NCBI RefSeq assembly: GCF_034366625.1
Contig: NZ_JAXMIH010000023.1
Span: 124,001 to 188,000, forward strand
Source of the DNA: Prosthecobacter sp.
Lineage (GTDB): Bacteria; Verrucomicrobiota; Verrucomicrobiia; Verrucomicrobiales; Verrucomicrobiaceae
Direction: 5' to 3'
DNA length: 64,000 nt
The notes below the pieces were generated by a model. The model did no database searches. It was not told the DNA's origin and saw only the letters and a list, made by a program, of their open reading frames with translations. Of the stretch, positions 52,079 through 59,830 are shown piece after piece. Every line of letters starts with the position of its first letter. The first letter of the stretch is position 1. Position numbers and translations under genes: made by a program.

Positions 52079-52978
52079 TCACCCCCACCCCAGCCACCCC
52101 TTGAGCGTCTTCATATCCCGCAGATGCGCCTCGCGGAAGCCCTTGAGCACTGCCGCGTCCTTCGGATTGCCTTCGAGATACTCGACATGAAGTGAAATTG
52201 GGCCGCTGTAGCCGGTTTTCATGAGCATTTCGCCGTATTTCGGGTCCACCTGACCTTCGCCGAGCGGCACGGTGACGAGCTTGCGCCCGTCCCATTTGAA
52301 ATCCTTGAAGTAAGCCGCGCCGATGTGGCTTTTCACGAGGTTGAACTCCAGCGGCCAGGATTTTCCGCCCTCGCAGGTGGCGTGCAGGATGTCGAAGGCG
52401 AAGCTGAACTGCGCCGCCGGATACTCGCGCATGATCGAGAAGATGTCCCACACCGCCGCACCGAAGTAATCCTGCCCGCTGTGGTTCTGAAACATCGGCT
52501 GGATGCCGATCTCCGCGCACAGGGCCACGAGATCTTTGATCTTCGGCCGGATGGCCTGGAGCTGCTCCCAGATCGGCTGTTTCAGGTCATACTTGAAGTA
52601 GTTCATGCGGAAGCGCTTCACGCCCAGCTTTGCCGCCGTGCGCAGCACCTCCTCCGTGCGCTGCTCGGCGCTCACCTCGTTGATGCCGGAGGTCATGATC
52701 ATCATTTCGAGGTTCTGCTTTTTAAGCGCCTCGACAAACTTCGGCAGCTCATCCACGACCTGCTCCGGCGTGATGTGCCCTGCTTTTGGCCGGATCGGTG
52801 CCTCGATGCCATCCACGCCCATCTCAGCGGCCAGCCCCGCGATGTCGTCATAGCCCAGGCCGATGAGGTGCTTCGTGAAAAAGCAGACCTTGTTCTTCAC
52901 TTTCGGCGTTTCCGCCATCAAGGGAGCCGTAAAAGCCAAAGCAGAGAGGTTGCGGACAAAATCGCGACGTGTGTTCAT
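52079..52978 (-). CDS. Tat-exported sugar phosphate isomerase/epimerase-like TIM-barrel protein
   Basis: 299 residues from ATG 52978 (MNTRRDFVRNLSALAFTAPLMAET), where RRDFVRN is a twin-arginine motif. Barrel and metal residues: YDDIAGLAAEMGVDGIEAPI, GVKRFRMNYFKYD, IGIQPMFQNHSGQDYFG (His), FSFAFDILHAT (Asp, His), AYFKDFKWDG and PISLHVEYLEG (His, Glu). It should be periplasmic, unlike the paralogue at 35177. It lies divergent from the SDR gene with 59 bases between. Confidence 0.88.
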   Translation of the reverse strand: MNTRRDFVRNLSALAFTAPLMAETPKVKNKVCFFTKHLIGLGYDDIAGLAAEMGVDGIEAPIRPKAGHITPEQVVDELPKFVEALKKQNLEMMIMTSGINEVSAEQRTEEVLRTAAKLGVKRFRMNYFKYDLKQPIWEQLQAIRPKIKDLVALCAEIGIQPMFQNHSGQDYFGAAVWDIFSIMREYPAAQFSFAFDILHATCEGGKSWPLEFNLVKSHIGAAYFKDFKWDGRKLVTVPLGEGQVDPKYGEMLMKTGYSGPISLHVEYLEGNPKDAAVLKGFREAHLRDMKTLKGWLGWG

Positions 52979-53000
52979 GAGGCCAGCATCAACGTTCCTT

Positions 53001-53032
53001 ATTCGACATTCTTCAATCGTCATTCGACATTC
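53001..53032. repeat. ATTCGACATTC direct repeats
   Basis: Two identical ATTCGACATTC units (53001-53011 and 53022-53032) in the spacer between the divergent isomerase and SDR genes; same family as 35105 and 31901. Confidence 0.75.
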
Positions 53033-53037
53033 CGCCC

Positions 53038-53805
53038 ATGCACAACCTCTCCGGCCAAAACATCGTCATCATGGGCGGCACGACGGGCCTCGGCCTCTCT
53101 GCCGCGAAAAGACTCGTCGCCGCCGGAGCCAACGTGGTCGTCACCAGCCGCACGCAGGCGAATGTGGATGCTGCGGTGGCCGAACTCGGCCCGACCGCCC
53201 GCGGCTTTGCCGCCGATGCGTCCACGCCCGAGGCCGCCGAGCGTGCCGTGGCGATGTTTGACCGGTTTGATGCTCTTTACCACGTCGCCGGCGGTAGCGG
53301 TCGCTCGAAAGGCGATGGCCCACTCCATGAAATGACCGACGACGGCCTGCGCTACACGCTCGACCTCAATTTGAAGTCCGTCGTGCTCTCGAATCGCGCC
53401 GCCATCCGCCAGTTCCTCAAACAAAGCACCGGCGGCGTCATCCTGAACATGGCGAGCGTGCTCGGCTACTCGCCCTCACCGAAATTTTTCGCCTCCCACG
53501 CCTACGCCGCCGCGAAAGCCGGCATCATCGGCTTCAGCAAATCCATCGCCGCCTACTACGCCCCGCAAAACATCCGCGTGAATGTCATCGCCCCCGCGCT
53601 CGTCGAGACGCCCATGTCCAAACGCGCCGCTACCAACGACGACATCATGCAGTTCATCAAAACCAAGCAACCCCTCGACGGCGGCCGCATCGGCCATCCC
53701 GAAGACTGCGATGCCGCCGCCCTCCTGCTCCTCTCGCCCGACTCGAAATTTATCACTGGCCAGGTCCTTGCCGTCGATGGCGGCTGGACGGTTTCTGGAT
53801 GCTAG
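53038..53805 (+). CDS. Short-chain dehydrogenase/reductase
   Basis: 255 residues. SDR signatures: GGTTGLG (13-19), VVTSRTQANVDAA, NLKSVVLSN, ILNMASVLGY and the catalytic YAAAK, then NVIAPALVETPM and VLAVDGGW at the end. It reduces or oxidises a sugar-like or other small alcohol with NAD(P)H. The last codons VSGC plus the stop (53803-53805) fall inside the left arm of the repeat 53798-53897. It is 50 bases upstream of the ROK kinase gene. Confidence 0.92.
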   Translation: MHNLSGQNIVIMGGTTGLGLSAAKRLVAAGANVVVTSRTQANVDAAVAELGPTARGFAADASTPEAAERAVAMFDRFDALYHVAGGSGRSKGDGPLHEMTDDGLRYTLDLNLKSVVLSNRAAIRQFLKQSTGGVILNMASVLGYSPSPKFFASHAYAAAKAGIIGFSKSIAAYYAPQNIRVNVIAPALVETPMSKRAATNDDIMQFIKTKQPLDGGRIGHPEDCDAAALLLLSPDSKFITGQVLAVDGGWTVSGC

Positions 53806-53897
53806 TTGCTTGATCCTAGATGCTCGATCAAACCTCATAGCGCACAACCATCCAATGAGTTCTTCCATCCAGAATCCAGCATCAAGCAACCAGCATC
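53798..53897. repeat. Inverted repeat that ends the SDR gene and begins the ROK gene
   Basis: GATGCTAGTTGCTTGAT (53798-53814) and ATCAAGCAACCAGCATC (53881-53897) are 16/17 complementary. The SDR TAG (53803-53805) is in the left arm, and the ROK ATG (53855) lies in the loop, so the first 14 ROK codons cross the right arm. Confidence 0.85.
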
Positions 53898-54790
53898 AAG
53901 CGATCGGCATCGACCTCGGCGGCACGAACATCAAAGCCGCGCTCGTGGACACGCAGTCCGCGCAAACCCTCGCCACGCTCTCGAAACCCACGCGCGATGG
54001 CGAATTCGAAAACAACACGCCGCACTTCGCCTTCACCGTGCGCGAGATCATCCAGGAGTTCGAAGCGCAAGCAGGCTCCAAACTCGCCGTCGGCCTCTCC
54101 GCGCCCGGTTTGGCCAATCCGAACGGCCAATGCATCGACTGGATGCCCGGACGCATGCACGGCCTCGAAAAATTTGATTGGTCCGCCTTCCTCGAACGTG
54201 ACTGCCGCGTGCTCAACGACGCCCACGCCGCCCTCCTCGGCGAAGTCTGGGCCGGAGCCGCGAAGAACTGCCGTGATGTCTTCATGCTCACCCTCGGCAC
54301 CGGCGTTGGCGGCGCGATTTACAGCGGTGGACGCCTCCTCAGCGGCAAGATCGGCCGCGCTGGCCACCTCGGTCACATCAGCATCGACACGAATGCTCCG
54401 CGCGACGACTTCAACACGCCCGGCAGCCTCGAAGACGCCATCGGCAATCAAACCATCGCACAACGCGGCGAAGGCCGCTACGCCACCACTCACGCGCTGC
54501 TTGATGCTTATGCCGCAGGTGACGAGCACGCCAAAAAAATCTGGCTCACCTCCGTCCGCCACCTCGCCGCCGCCATCGCGTCCCTGATCAACGTTCTCGA
54601 CCCCGAACTCATCATCATCGGCGGCGGCATTGCCGTTGGTGCCGGAGATCGCTTGTTCGATCCACTCGCCACCTTCCTCGACGATTTCGAATGGAGGCCC
54701 GGTAGGAATCAGGTTCGCGTTGTGCCCGCGTCGCTCGGCGATTCGGCCGGATGTCTCGGTGCCGTCTTCAATCTGATTCAATCCCATTAA
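53855..54790 (+). CDS. ROK family sugar kinase
   Basis: 311 residues from ATG 53855; the longer open frame to 53582 overlaps the SDR gene. ROK motifs: AIGIDLGGTNIKAALVD (ATP site), VGLSAPGLANPNGQ, VLNDAHAALLGEVWAGA, TLGTGVGGAIYSGGRLL, GRAGHLGHISID and DPELIIIGGGIAVGAG. The zinc Cys cluster usual to repressor/GlcK members (CxCGxxGC) is not seen. The first 16 residues (SSSIQNPASSNQHQ) are repeat-derived and not conserved. It probably phosphorylates glucose or an amino sugar, with the SIS gene 97 bases downstream. Confidence 0.93.
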   Translation: MSSSIQNPASSNQHQAIGIDLGGTNIKAALVDTQSAQTLATLSKPTRDGEFENNTPHFAFTVREIIQEFEAQAGSKLAVGLSAPGLANPNGQCIDWMPGRMHGLEKFDWSAFLERDCRVLNDAHAALLGEVWAGAAKNCRDVFMLTLGTGVGGAIYSGGRLLSGKIGRAGHLGHISIDTNAPRDDFNTPGSLEDAIGNQTIAQRGEGRYATTHALLDAYAAGDEHAKKIWLTSVRHLAAAIASLINVLDPELIIIGGGIAVGAGDRLFDPLATFLDDFEWRPGRNQVRVVPASLGDSAGCLGAVFNLIQSH

Positions 54791-54863
54791 ACCACAGAGG
54801 CACGATGAACACAGAGGTCAGAATTCAGAATCAAAACTCTGTGTCCATCGTGCCTCTGTGGTT
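54790..54863. repeat. Long palindromic repeat after the ROK gene
   Basis: 27-base arms (54790-54816 and 54837-54863) complementary at 26 of 27 positions around a 20-base loop; the core reads ACCACAGAGGCACGATG. No T-run follows, so it is not a typical terminator. The TAA of the ROK gene ends at the first base of the arm. Confidence 0.9.
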
Positions 54864-54887
54864 AACTCAAAACCTTTCCGATTACCC

Positions 54888-55667
54888 ATGACACCCGCCC
54901 TCCAATATCTCGAAGCCTCCGAACGTCTCCTCTCCCGCGTCCGCGACCAGCTTCCGCTCATCCAGCAGACCGCCGACATGTTCGCGCAGACGATACTCGC
55001 CGGTCAAATGGTCCACGTCTTCGGCTCCGGCCACAGCCGCATCCTTGTCGAAGAAATGTGGCCGCGATATGGCTCCTTTCCCGGTTTCAATCCCATCGTC
55101 GAACTCTCGCTTACCTTCCACAACCTTGTCGTCGGTGCGAATGGCCAGCGGCAGGCCATGTTCCTCGAAAACGTCAGTGGCTTGGCCAATCGCATCCTGC
55201 GCAACTTCGACCTCATGCCCGGCGATAGCGCCCTCGTCATCTCCAGCGGCGGCTGCAACGTCGTCCCGGTCGAAATGGCCGAGGAGTTTCAGAAGCGCGG
55301 TGTCAAAGTCGTCGCCATCATCAGCACCACGCACAGCGAGGCCAGCACCAGCCGCCACCGCGACGGCAAGAAGCTCCAGGACTTCTCCGACATCGTCCTC
55401 GACACCGGCGCCCCCGTTGGCGACGCCATGATCAAGATCGAAGGCCTCGACACTCCTGTCGCACCCGGCAGCACCGTCGGCGGTTGTTTGCTCGTGAATG
55501 CCATCAAAGCTGAAGTCGCGGATCGTCTGACGAAGGCTGGTCAGCCGCCGAAGGTTCTCACTGCCGGAGCCGTGATCGGTGCCGCAAAAGCCACCGAGCT
55601 GTTTGAAGCTGCGTATGACGAGCATGCGCGGCGGATCGCGAAGTATTACGCGAATCTCGGCAGCTAG
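54888..55667 (+). CDS. SIS-domain protein (UPF0309-like sugar isomerase)
   Basis: 259 residues from ATG 54888. The SIS fold is seen in MVHVFGSGHSRILVEEMW, NRILRNFDLMPGDSALVISSGGCNVVPVEMAEEFQKRGVKVVAIISTTHS and GGCLLVNAIKAEVADRL. The GSGHS loop and ISSGG phosphate-binding segments look intact. Such proteins bind phosphorylated sugars, often amino sugars. It follows the ROK kinase on the same strand, so the kinase may supply its substrate. Its stop overlaps the convergent PEP-CTERM gene. Confidence 0.9.
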   Translation: MTPALQYLEASERLLSRVRDQLPLIQQTADMFAQTILAGQMVHVFGSGHSRILVEEMWPRYGSFPGFNPIVELSLTFHNLVVGANGQRQAMFLENVSGLANRILRNFDLMPGDSALVISSGGCNVVPVEMAEEFQKRGVKVVAIISTTHSEASTSRHRDGKKLQDFSDIVLDTGAPVGDAMIKIEGLDTPVAPGSTVGGCLLVNAIKAEVADRLTKAGQPPKVLTAGAVIGAAKATELFEAAYDEHARRIAKYYANLGS

Positions 55668-56503
55668 AAGGCTCCAAGCCGTCTGCGTCGTAGCAGCAGA
55701 ACAGCACCCACAGAGGCGATCAAAATGCACCCGCCGGGCTCCGGCACGGGCGTGGAGGTGATGTTCAGATTTGAAATAGTGGCGAACGTGCTCCCCAGGC
55801 TTAATGCCGTGGAGCCGACAAGCGCATCACCATGGAAGCGCACACCGAGCGGCCCAGTGGGCGTGGAACCGTCCAGCGTGTAATCAAGGTTGACCGTGCC
55901 TGTGGTGACTCCACTGCCGAGCAGACCGGCGATGTTGATCTGCGTGCCACTGATGTTGTTCGTCAGCGCATTACCTGAGCCGTCGATGAGTTCGAAAGAG
56001 AACTCCGGCGTCAGCCCCGTAATGGATTCGAGCAGGCCATCGTTGCCGTCCACGTCGAAGCTCACGCTGTAAGTCGTGTCTGGAGCGTAGCTGAGGATGC
56101 TGCCTGGGGTGTCAAAATAGGCCACCGCTTCCCAGGCATAGTGGATGTTTGTGCCCAGGCTGAGCAGACTGAGCAGAGAGTTGTTGTCGTTGCTGATGTT
56201 GAATGCCAGCGCACTGCCCGCTAGGGCCGTCTGGGCCGCGGATTCGGTCAGGCTGAACAAGATCGTGGCATTCGCGCCGCCTTGGGCGGTGAGATCCCAG
56301 ATGCCGCTGCTGGCCGTGGTGGAGCCATCTGAGAGCGTGATGGAAAGCAGCCCGCCGCCGGGCACATCATAGGTGAGCGAGTCCGAAGGAGAGAAGATAC
56401 TGCTGTAGCTGCTGCCTGGGCCGACGAGTGGTGTTTGAGCATGCACCGGATGACAGACGAGAAAAACGATTGGGAGCAATCCGAAGAGATGGTTGATTTT
56501 CAT
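55664..56503 (-). CDS. PEP-CTERM (VPEP) sorting-signal protein
   Basis: 279 residues from ATG 56503 with a signal peptide (NHLFGLLPIVFLVCHPVHAQ). The C-terminus has PVPEPGGCILIASVGAVLLLRRRR: a VPEP motif, a hydrophobic span and Arg cluster, the tag recognised by exosortase systems. The mature part is Ser/Thr/Gly/Leu-rich and beta-like (GGGLLSITLSDGSTT, TYSVSFDVDGNDGLLES). It is expected to be exported and sorted to the surface. No exosortase gene is in the window. It overlaps the SIS gene stop by four bases. Confidence 0.9.
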   Translation of the reverse strand: MKINHLFGLLPIVFLVCHPVHAQTPLVGPGSSYSSIFSPSDSLTYDVPGGGLLSITLSDGSTTASSGIWDLTAQGGANATILFSLTESAAQTALAGSALAFNISNDNNSLLSLLSLGTNIHYAWEAVAYFDTPGSILSYAPDTTYSVSFDVDGNDGLLESITGLTPEFSFELIDGSGNALTNNISGTQINIAGLLGSGVTTGTVNLDYTLDGSTPTGPLGVRFHGDALVGSTALSLGSTFATISNLNITSTPVPEPGGCILIASVGAVLLLRRRRLGAF

Positions 56504-56693
56504 GGAGGGCGGTTGGTTCTCCACAAAATTTCTCCGTCGTGCTTCGCTCATAAATGAGATGAAGATTTATCCTGAAATAGATAAACGTTTATTCACCATG
56601 GCAGATATTCAGTTGCAGCTTTCAGCCGGAACAGTTGTGCTTTGCGGCTTGGCTTTGACGCTGAGTCACTTGCGTCGATAGCCTGATGGCATC

Positions 56694-57731
56694 ATGCAAT
56701 CCCAACCGCTCCGCACCTCCGTCATCGGCAGTTATCCCTTCCCCGGCTGGCTCGAATTTTCCGCGCGGCATCTCACCGAGTTTGGAAGTGCGGACATCAC
56801 AGAAATGCAGGACGACGCGGCGCAGGTCGCCATCCAGGATCAAATCGCCGCTGGTCTCGATGTCATCACGGATGGCGAGCAGACGCGTTTCGACTTCAAT
56901 TTGAGCTTCTATGGCTTCATCGAGGGCATCGCGCTCGAACCGGCAAGCCCGCGTCGCTTCGGGCCACCCGCGCACGATCAGCGTGGCAAACACGAGATCA
57001 CCAGCGAACTCCGCGCTCCACGCGGACTCGGCGCGGTGGAGGAATTTCAGCGCCTCAAACGCCTCGCCGCGCACACCGGCAAGCGATTGAAAGTCTCCGT
57101 CCCCGGCCCCTACACGCTCAGCGGCCGTCTTTCGCCGAATGCGCAATACAAAGACCGCTATGCCATTACCGAGGCGCTGCTGCCCATCGTCAACAAGGAG
57201 ATCGCCGACCTCGTCGCGGCGGGCGCGGAGGAAATCTGCGTCGATGAGCCCAGCATGAGCTGCTACGGCTACCGCGAGGACACGAAGCGCTTCGTGGACA
57301 TCTTCAACCGCACCGTCGCCAGCGGCTACGGTAAGGCCCGCATTTGCACGCACCTCTGCTTCGGCAATTTCAAAGGTCACCCCGTCGGCTGGCGCAAATA
57401 CGCGCCGTTGTTTCCTGCGTTTCTCGATCTGCACTGCGATGAAGTCCACGTCGAGATGGCGAACCGCGAATACGCCGAGCTGGAGGTCATCAAGCCGATG
57501 TCCGAGCGCTACGACGTGGCTGTGGGCATCATTGATGTGAAGAGCTACCACATCGAAACGCCCGAGCAGATCGCCGACGCGGTGCGCGCGTGCTTGAAGC
57601 ATGCGCCAGCGGACAAACTCGTCTTCGCGCCGGATTGCGGCCTCAGTCAGACCGCACGCTGGGCGGCGAAGAAGAAGCTCGCCAGCATGTGCGCGGGCGT
57701 CGGTATCGTGAAACGTGAGCTAGGCCTGTGA
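56694..57731 (+). CDS. Cobalamin-independent methionine synthase-like (MetE core) protein
   Basis: 345 residues. The C-terminal-type MetE barrel is seen: TSVIGSYPFPGWLEF, VITDGEQTRFDFN, VSVPGPYTL, AAGAEEICVDEPSMSCYG, the zinc ligands in CTHLCFGNF (His, Cys) with HVEMAN (Glu) and PDCGLSQTARW (Cys). Full MetE has about 750 residues and an N-terminal domain; here only the catalytic half is present, as in core-MetE/MesX-type proteins. Methyl donor unknown. Its TGA abuts the PP2C gene stop with no gap. Confidence 0.88.
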   Translation: MQSQPLRTSVIGSYPFPGWLEFSARHLTEFGSADITEMQDDAAQVAIQDQIAAGLDVITDGEQTRFDFNLSFYGFIEGIALEPASPRRFGPPAHDQRGKHEITSELRAPRGLGAVEEFQRLKRLAAHTGKRLKVSVPGPYTLSGRLSPNAQYKDRYAITEALLPIVNKEIADLVAAGAEEICVDEPSMSCYGYREDTKRFVDIFNRTVASGYGKARICTHLCFGNFKGHPVGWRKYAPLFPAFLDLHCDEVHVEMANREYAELEVIKPMSERYDVAVGIIDVKSYHIETPEQIADAVRACLKHAPADKLVFAPDCGLSQTARWAAKKKLASMCAGVGIVKRELGL

Positions 57732-58562
57732 TCAGGAAATTTTCACCACGCCGACCGTTGTGTTGTCCTGACGGTCGTTGTTGATGCGGCGGATGGCGAA
57801 GATGATGGCGTCGGCGATCTTGTCCGCCGTGGTGTGCTTGCCGAAGCTGAGCAGCTCTTCGAGCGCCTTGTCGGTCAGTGTGAAAATGCCGTCGCTGGCG
57901 GCGATGACGATGTCCCCTTTTTTGAGAGGCATCGGCTCGGGGGGGGTGTCGATCATCAGAAGCGGAAGGCCGAGCAATGCCGCCTGGAGCGTATGGCGGT
58001 CGGGATGATTCTCGGCCTCTTCGAGTGTGATCTCGCCGCGCTCGGCACGGGCGTCGATGAGCGGTGAAAGGCTGTGGTCAGCGTTGATGCGCAGCAGTTC
58101 GCCATCGCGGAACAAGAACAGCGGCGAGTCGCCCACGCTGATCCATTCCATGGTCTGCGGAGTGATCAGAACACCGATCATCGTGGTGCCCATGGGCGGA
58201 GCCACGCTGGGCATGCGGCTGGTGATGTAGCCCAGCGTTTCATTCGCGGTCTCGATCGCATGCTTGAGCTTCCATGAATGCGGCCCGTCCTGCTCGTGAT
58301 AAGCACGTACGAAGGCGTTCACCCCGATGTAACTGGCCACGCTGCCGCCAGCATGGGCGCCGAGACCATCGCCGACGACGAGCAGCAGGCGTTCGAGACT
58401 GCGCTCCTCCGGTTCGGCGGCATCGGCAAAGGCATAGTAGTCCTCCTGGTTGTCACGGCGGCCGCGATATTGCCTTGCGGCAAAATCCTGCTCCTGCACA
58501 AAGGCGGGCGGCTCGGTTTCAAAGAGGGGGACTCGATCGGTCAGGACGTTGGTGGCGCTCAC
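57732..58562 (-). CDS. PP2C-family Ser/Thr protein phosphatase
   Basis: 276 residues from GTG 58562, overlapping the galM stop as GTGA. PP2C metal and phosphate motifs: RGRRDNQEDYYAF, LLVVGDGLGAHAGG, PPMGTTMIGVLI, WISVGDSPLFLFRDGEL, VIAASDGIFTL and DNTTVGVVKI. All expected Asp residues are present, so it should dephosphorylate phospho-Ser/Thr proteins, probably products of the window's kinases. Cytoplasmic; no transmembrane span. Coupled to galM by overlap. Confidence 0.94.
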   Translation of the reverse strand: MSATNVLTDRVPLFETEPPAFVQEQDFAARQYRGRRDNQEDYYAFADAAEPEERSLERLLLVVGDGLGAHAGGSVASYIGVNAFVRAYHEQDGPHSWKLKHAIETANETLGYITSRMPSVAPPMGTTMIGVLITPQTMEWISVGDSPLFLFRDGELLRINADHSLSPLIDARAERGEITLEEAENHPDRHTLQAALLGLPLLMIDTPPEPMPLKKGDIVIAASDGIFTLTDKALEELLSFGKHTTADKIADAIIFAIRRINNDRQDNTTVGVVKIS

Positions 58563-59683
58563 TCGGCGGAAAACTGGTAAATCGTGGTGCTGTGAAAAGT
58601 CTCGCCCGGACGCAGGATTACGCTGGGGAAGTTCGGCTTGTTCGGGCTGTCGGGATAGTGCTGTGTTTCGAGGCAGAAACCGTGGCGGGCTTTGTAAACA
58701 TGACCGCCCTTGCCGTTCACATCTTTGAGATGATTGCCGGTGTAAAGCTGCACGCCCGGCTCCGTGGTGCGCACGGTCATCACACGGCCGCTCTTCGGTT
58801 CCTTCACCGTGGCGGCCAGTTTCACGCCGCTGCCGGAGAGTACGAAGTTGTGATCGTAGCCGGCGCCCTGGATCAGCGGCTTGAAGTCAGCGCCGATGCG
58901 TTCGCCAATCGTGTGCGGCGTGGTGAAATCCAGAGGCGTGCCCTTGATGCTGGCGATTTCGCCCGTAGGGATCAACGCATCGTCGGTGGGCGTGTATTGA
59001 TCCGTCGGGAGAGTCAGCTCGTGTCCCAGGATGTCGCCGTTGCCTTCACCAGCCAGATTGAAATAGCTGTGGTTGGTGAGGTTGATCACCGTCGGTTTGT
59101 CCGTGGTGGCGTCGTAATCAATCACCAGCGCATTGTCTTTGGTCAGAGAGTAGGTGACGAAGCCTTTCAGCATGCCGGGGAAGCCTTCCTCACCATCGGC
59201 GCTCGTGTATTCGAGTCGTACGCCCACGCTGAGGTCCCCGTGAAACTCCTGGGATCGCCAGACTTTTTTATCAAAGCCTGCTTTGCCACCGTGGATGTGG
59301 TTCTTGCCGGAGTTGGCCGTCACCTTGTGCTCCACGCCGTCGATCTTGAAGGACGCGCTGCCGATGCGGTTGGCGTACCGGCCCGTGATGCAGCCGAAGA
59401 AGGGGTTTTTATCGAGATAGCGGTCGAGCGTGTCAAAACCGAGCGCCACATCAGCAAACTGGCCGTTTTTGTCCGCCGTCTTCAGCGACACGATGATGCC
59501 GCCGTAGTTCGTGATCTTCGCCTCCATGCCGTTTGCATTGCGCAGCGTGAACAGCTTCACGGTCTTGCCCTCGGACGTCGTTCCCCAGACCTCGGAGGTC
59601 ACTTGGGGAGCGCTGGCGGCATGCGACGGGCTGGCGATCGACATGAGAAGCAGGAGGATGGTTGTTAGCGCGTGGAGGCGCAT
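58559..59683 (-). CDS. galM: Secreted aldose 1-epimerase (galactose mutarotase)
   Basis: 374 residues from ATG 59683 at a signal peptide (MRLHALTTILLLLMSIASPSHA). Epimerase features: GIIVSLKTADKNGQFADVALGF, GCITGRYANRIG, HIHGGKAGFDKKVW, NLTNHSYFNLAGEG (catalytic His) and FCLETQHYPDSPN (catalytic Glu). It equilibrates alpha and beta hexoses in the periplasm. The stop overlaps the PP2C start (GTGA), an unusual pairing of a sugar enzyme with a phosphatase. Confidence 0.95.
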   Translation of the reverse strand: MRLHALTTILLLLMSIASPSHAASAPQVTSEVWGTTSEGKTVKLFTLRNANGMEAKITNYGGIIVSLKTADKNGQFADVALGFDTLDRYLDKNPFFGCITGRYANRIGSASFKIDGVEHKVTANSGKNHIHGGKAGFDKKVWRSQEFHGDLSVGVRLEYTSADGEEGFPGMLKGFVTYSLTKDNALVIDYDATTDKPTVINLTNHSYFNLAGEGNGDILGHELTLPTDQYTPTDDALIPTGEIASIKGTPLDFTTPHTIGERIGADFKPLIQGAGYDHNFVLSGSGVKLAATVKEPKSGRVMTVRTTEPGVQLYTGNHLKDVNGKGGHVYKARHGFCLETQHYPDSPNKPNFPSVILRPGETFHSTTIYQFSAE

Positions 59684-59830
59684 AGCGGGGTGGGGAAGGT
59701 GGGGTGCGATTGTGGCGGCTCCAGGGAGGCTTCGCAACAAGGTTATTCCCGCTTCCGAAGGTGAAGTTTTGCCCCTGCGATTCATTTTCCTTGTAACCTC
59801 CGCCGCTGTTTCCCCCACGGAGCCGGTATC

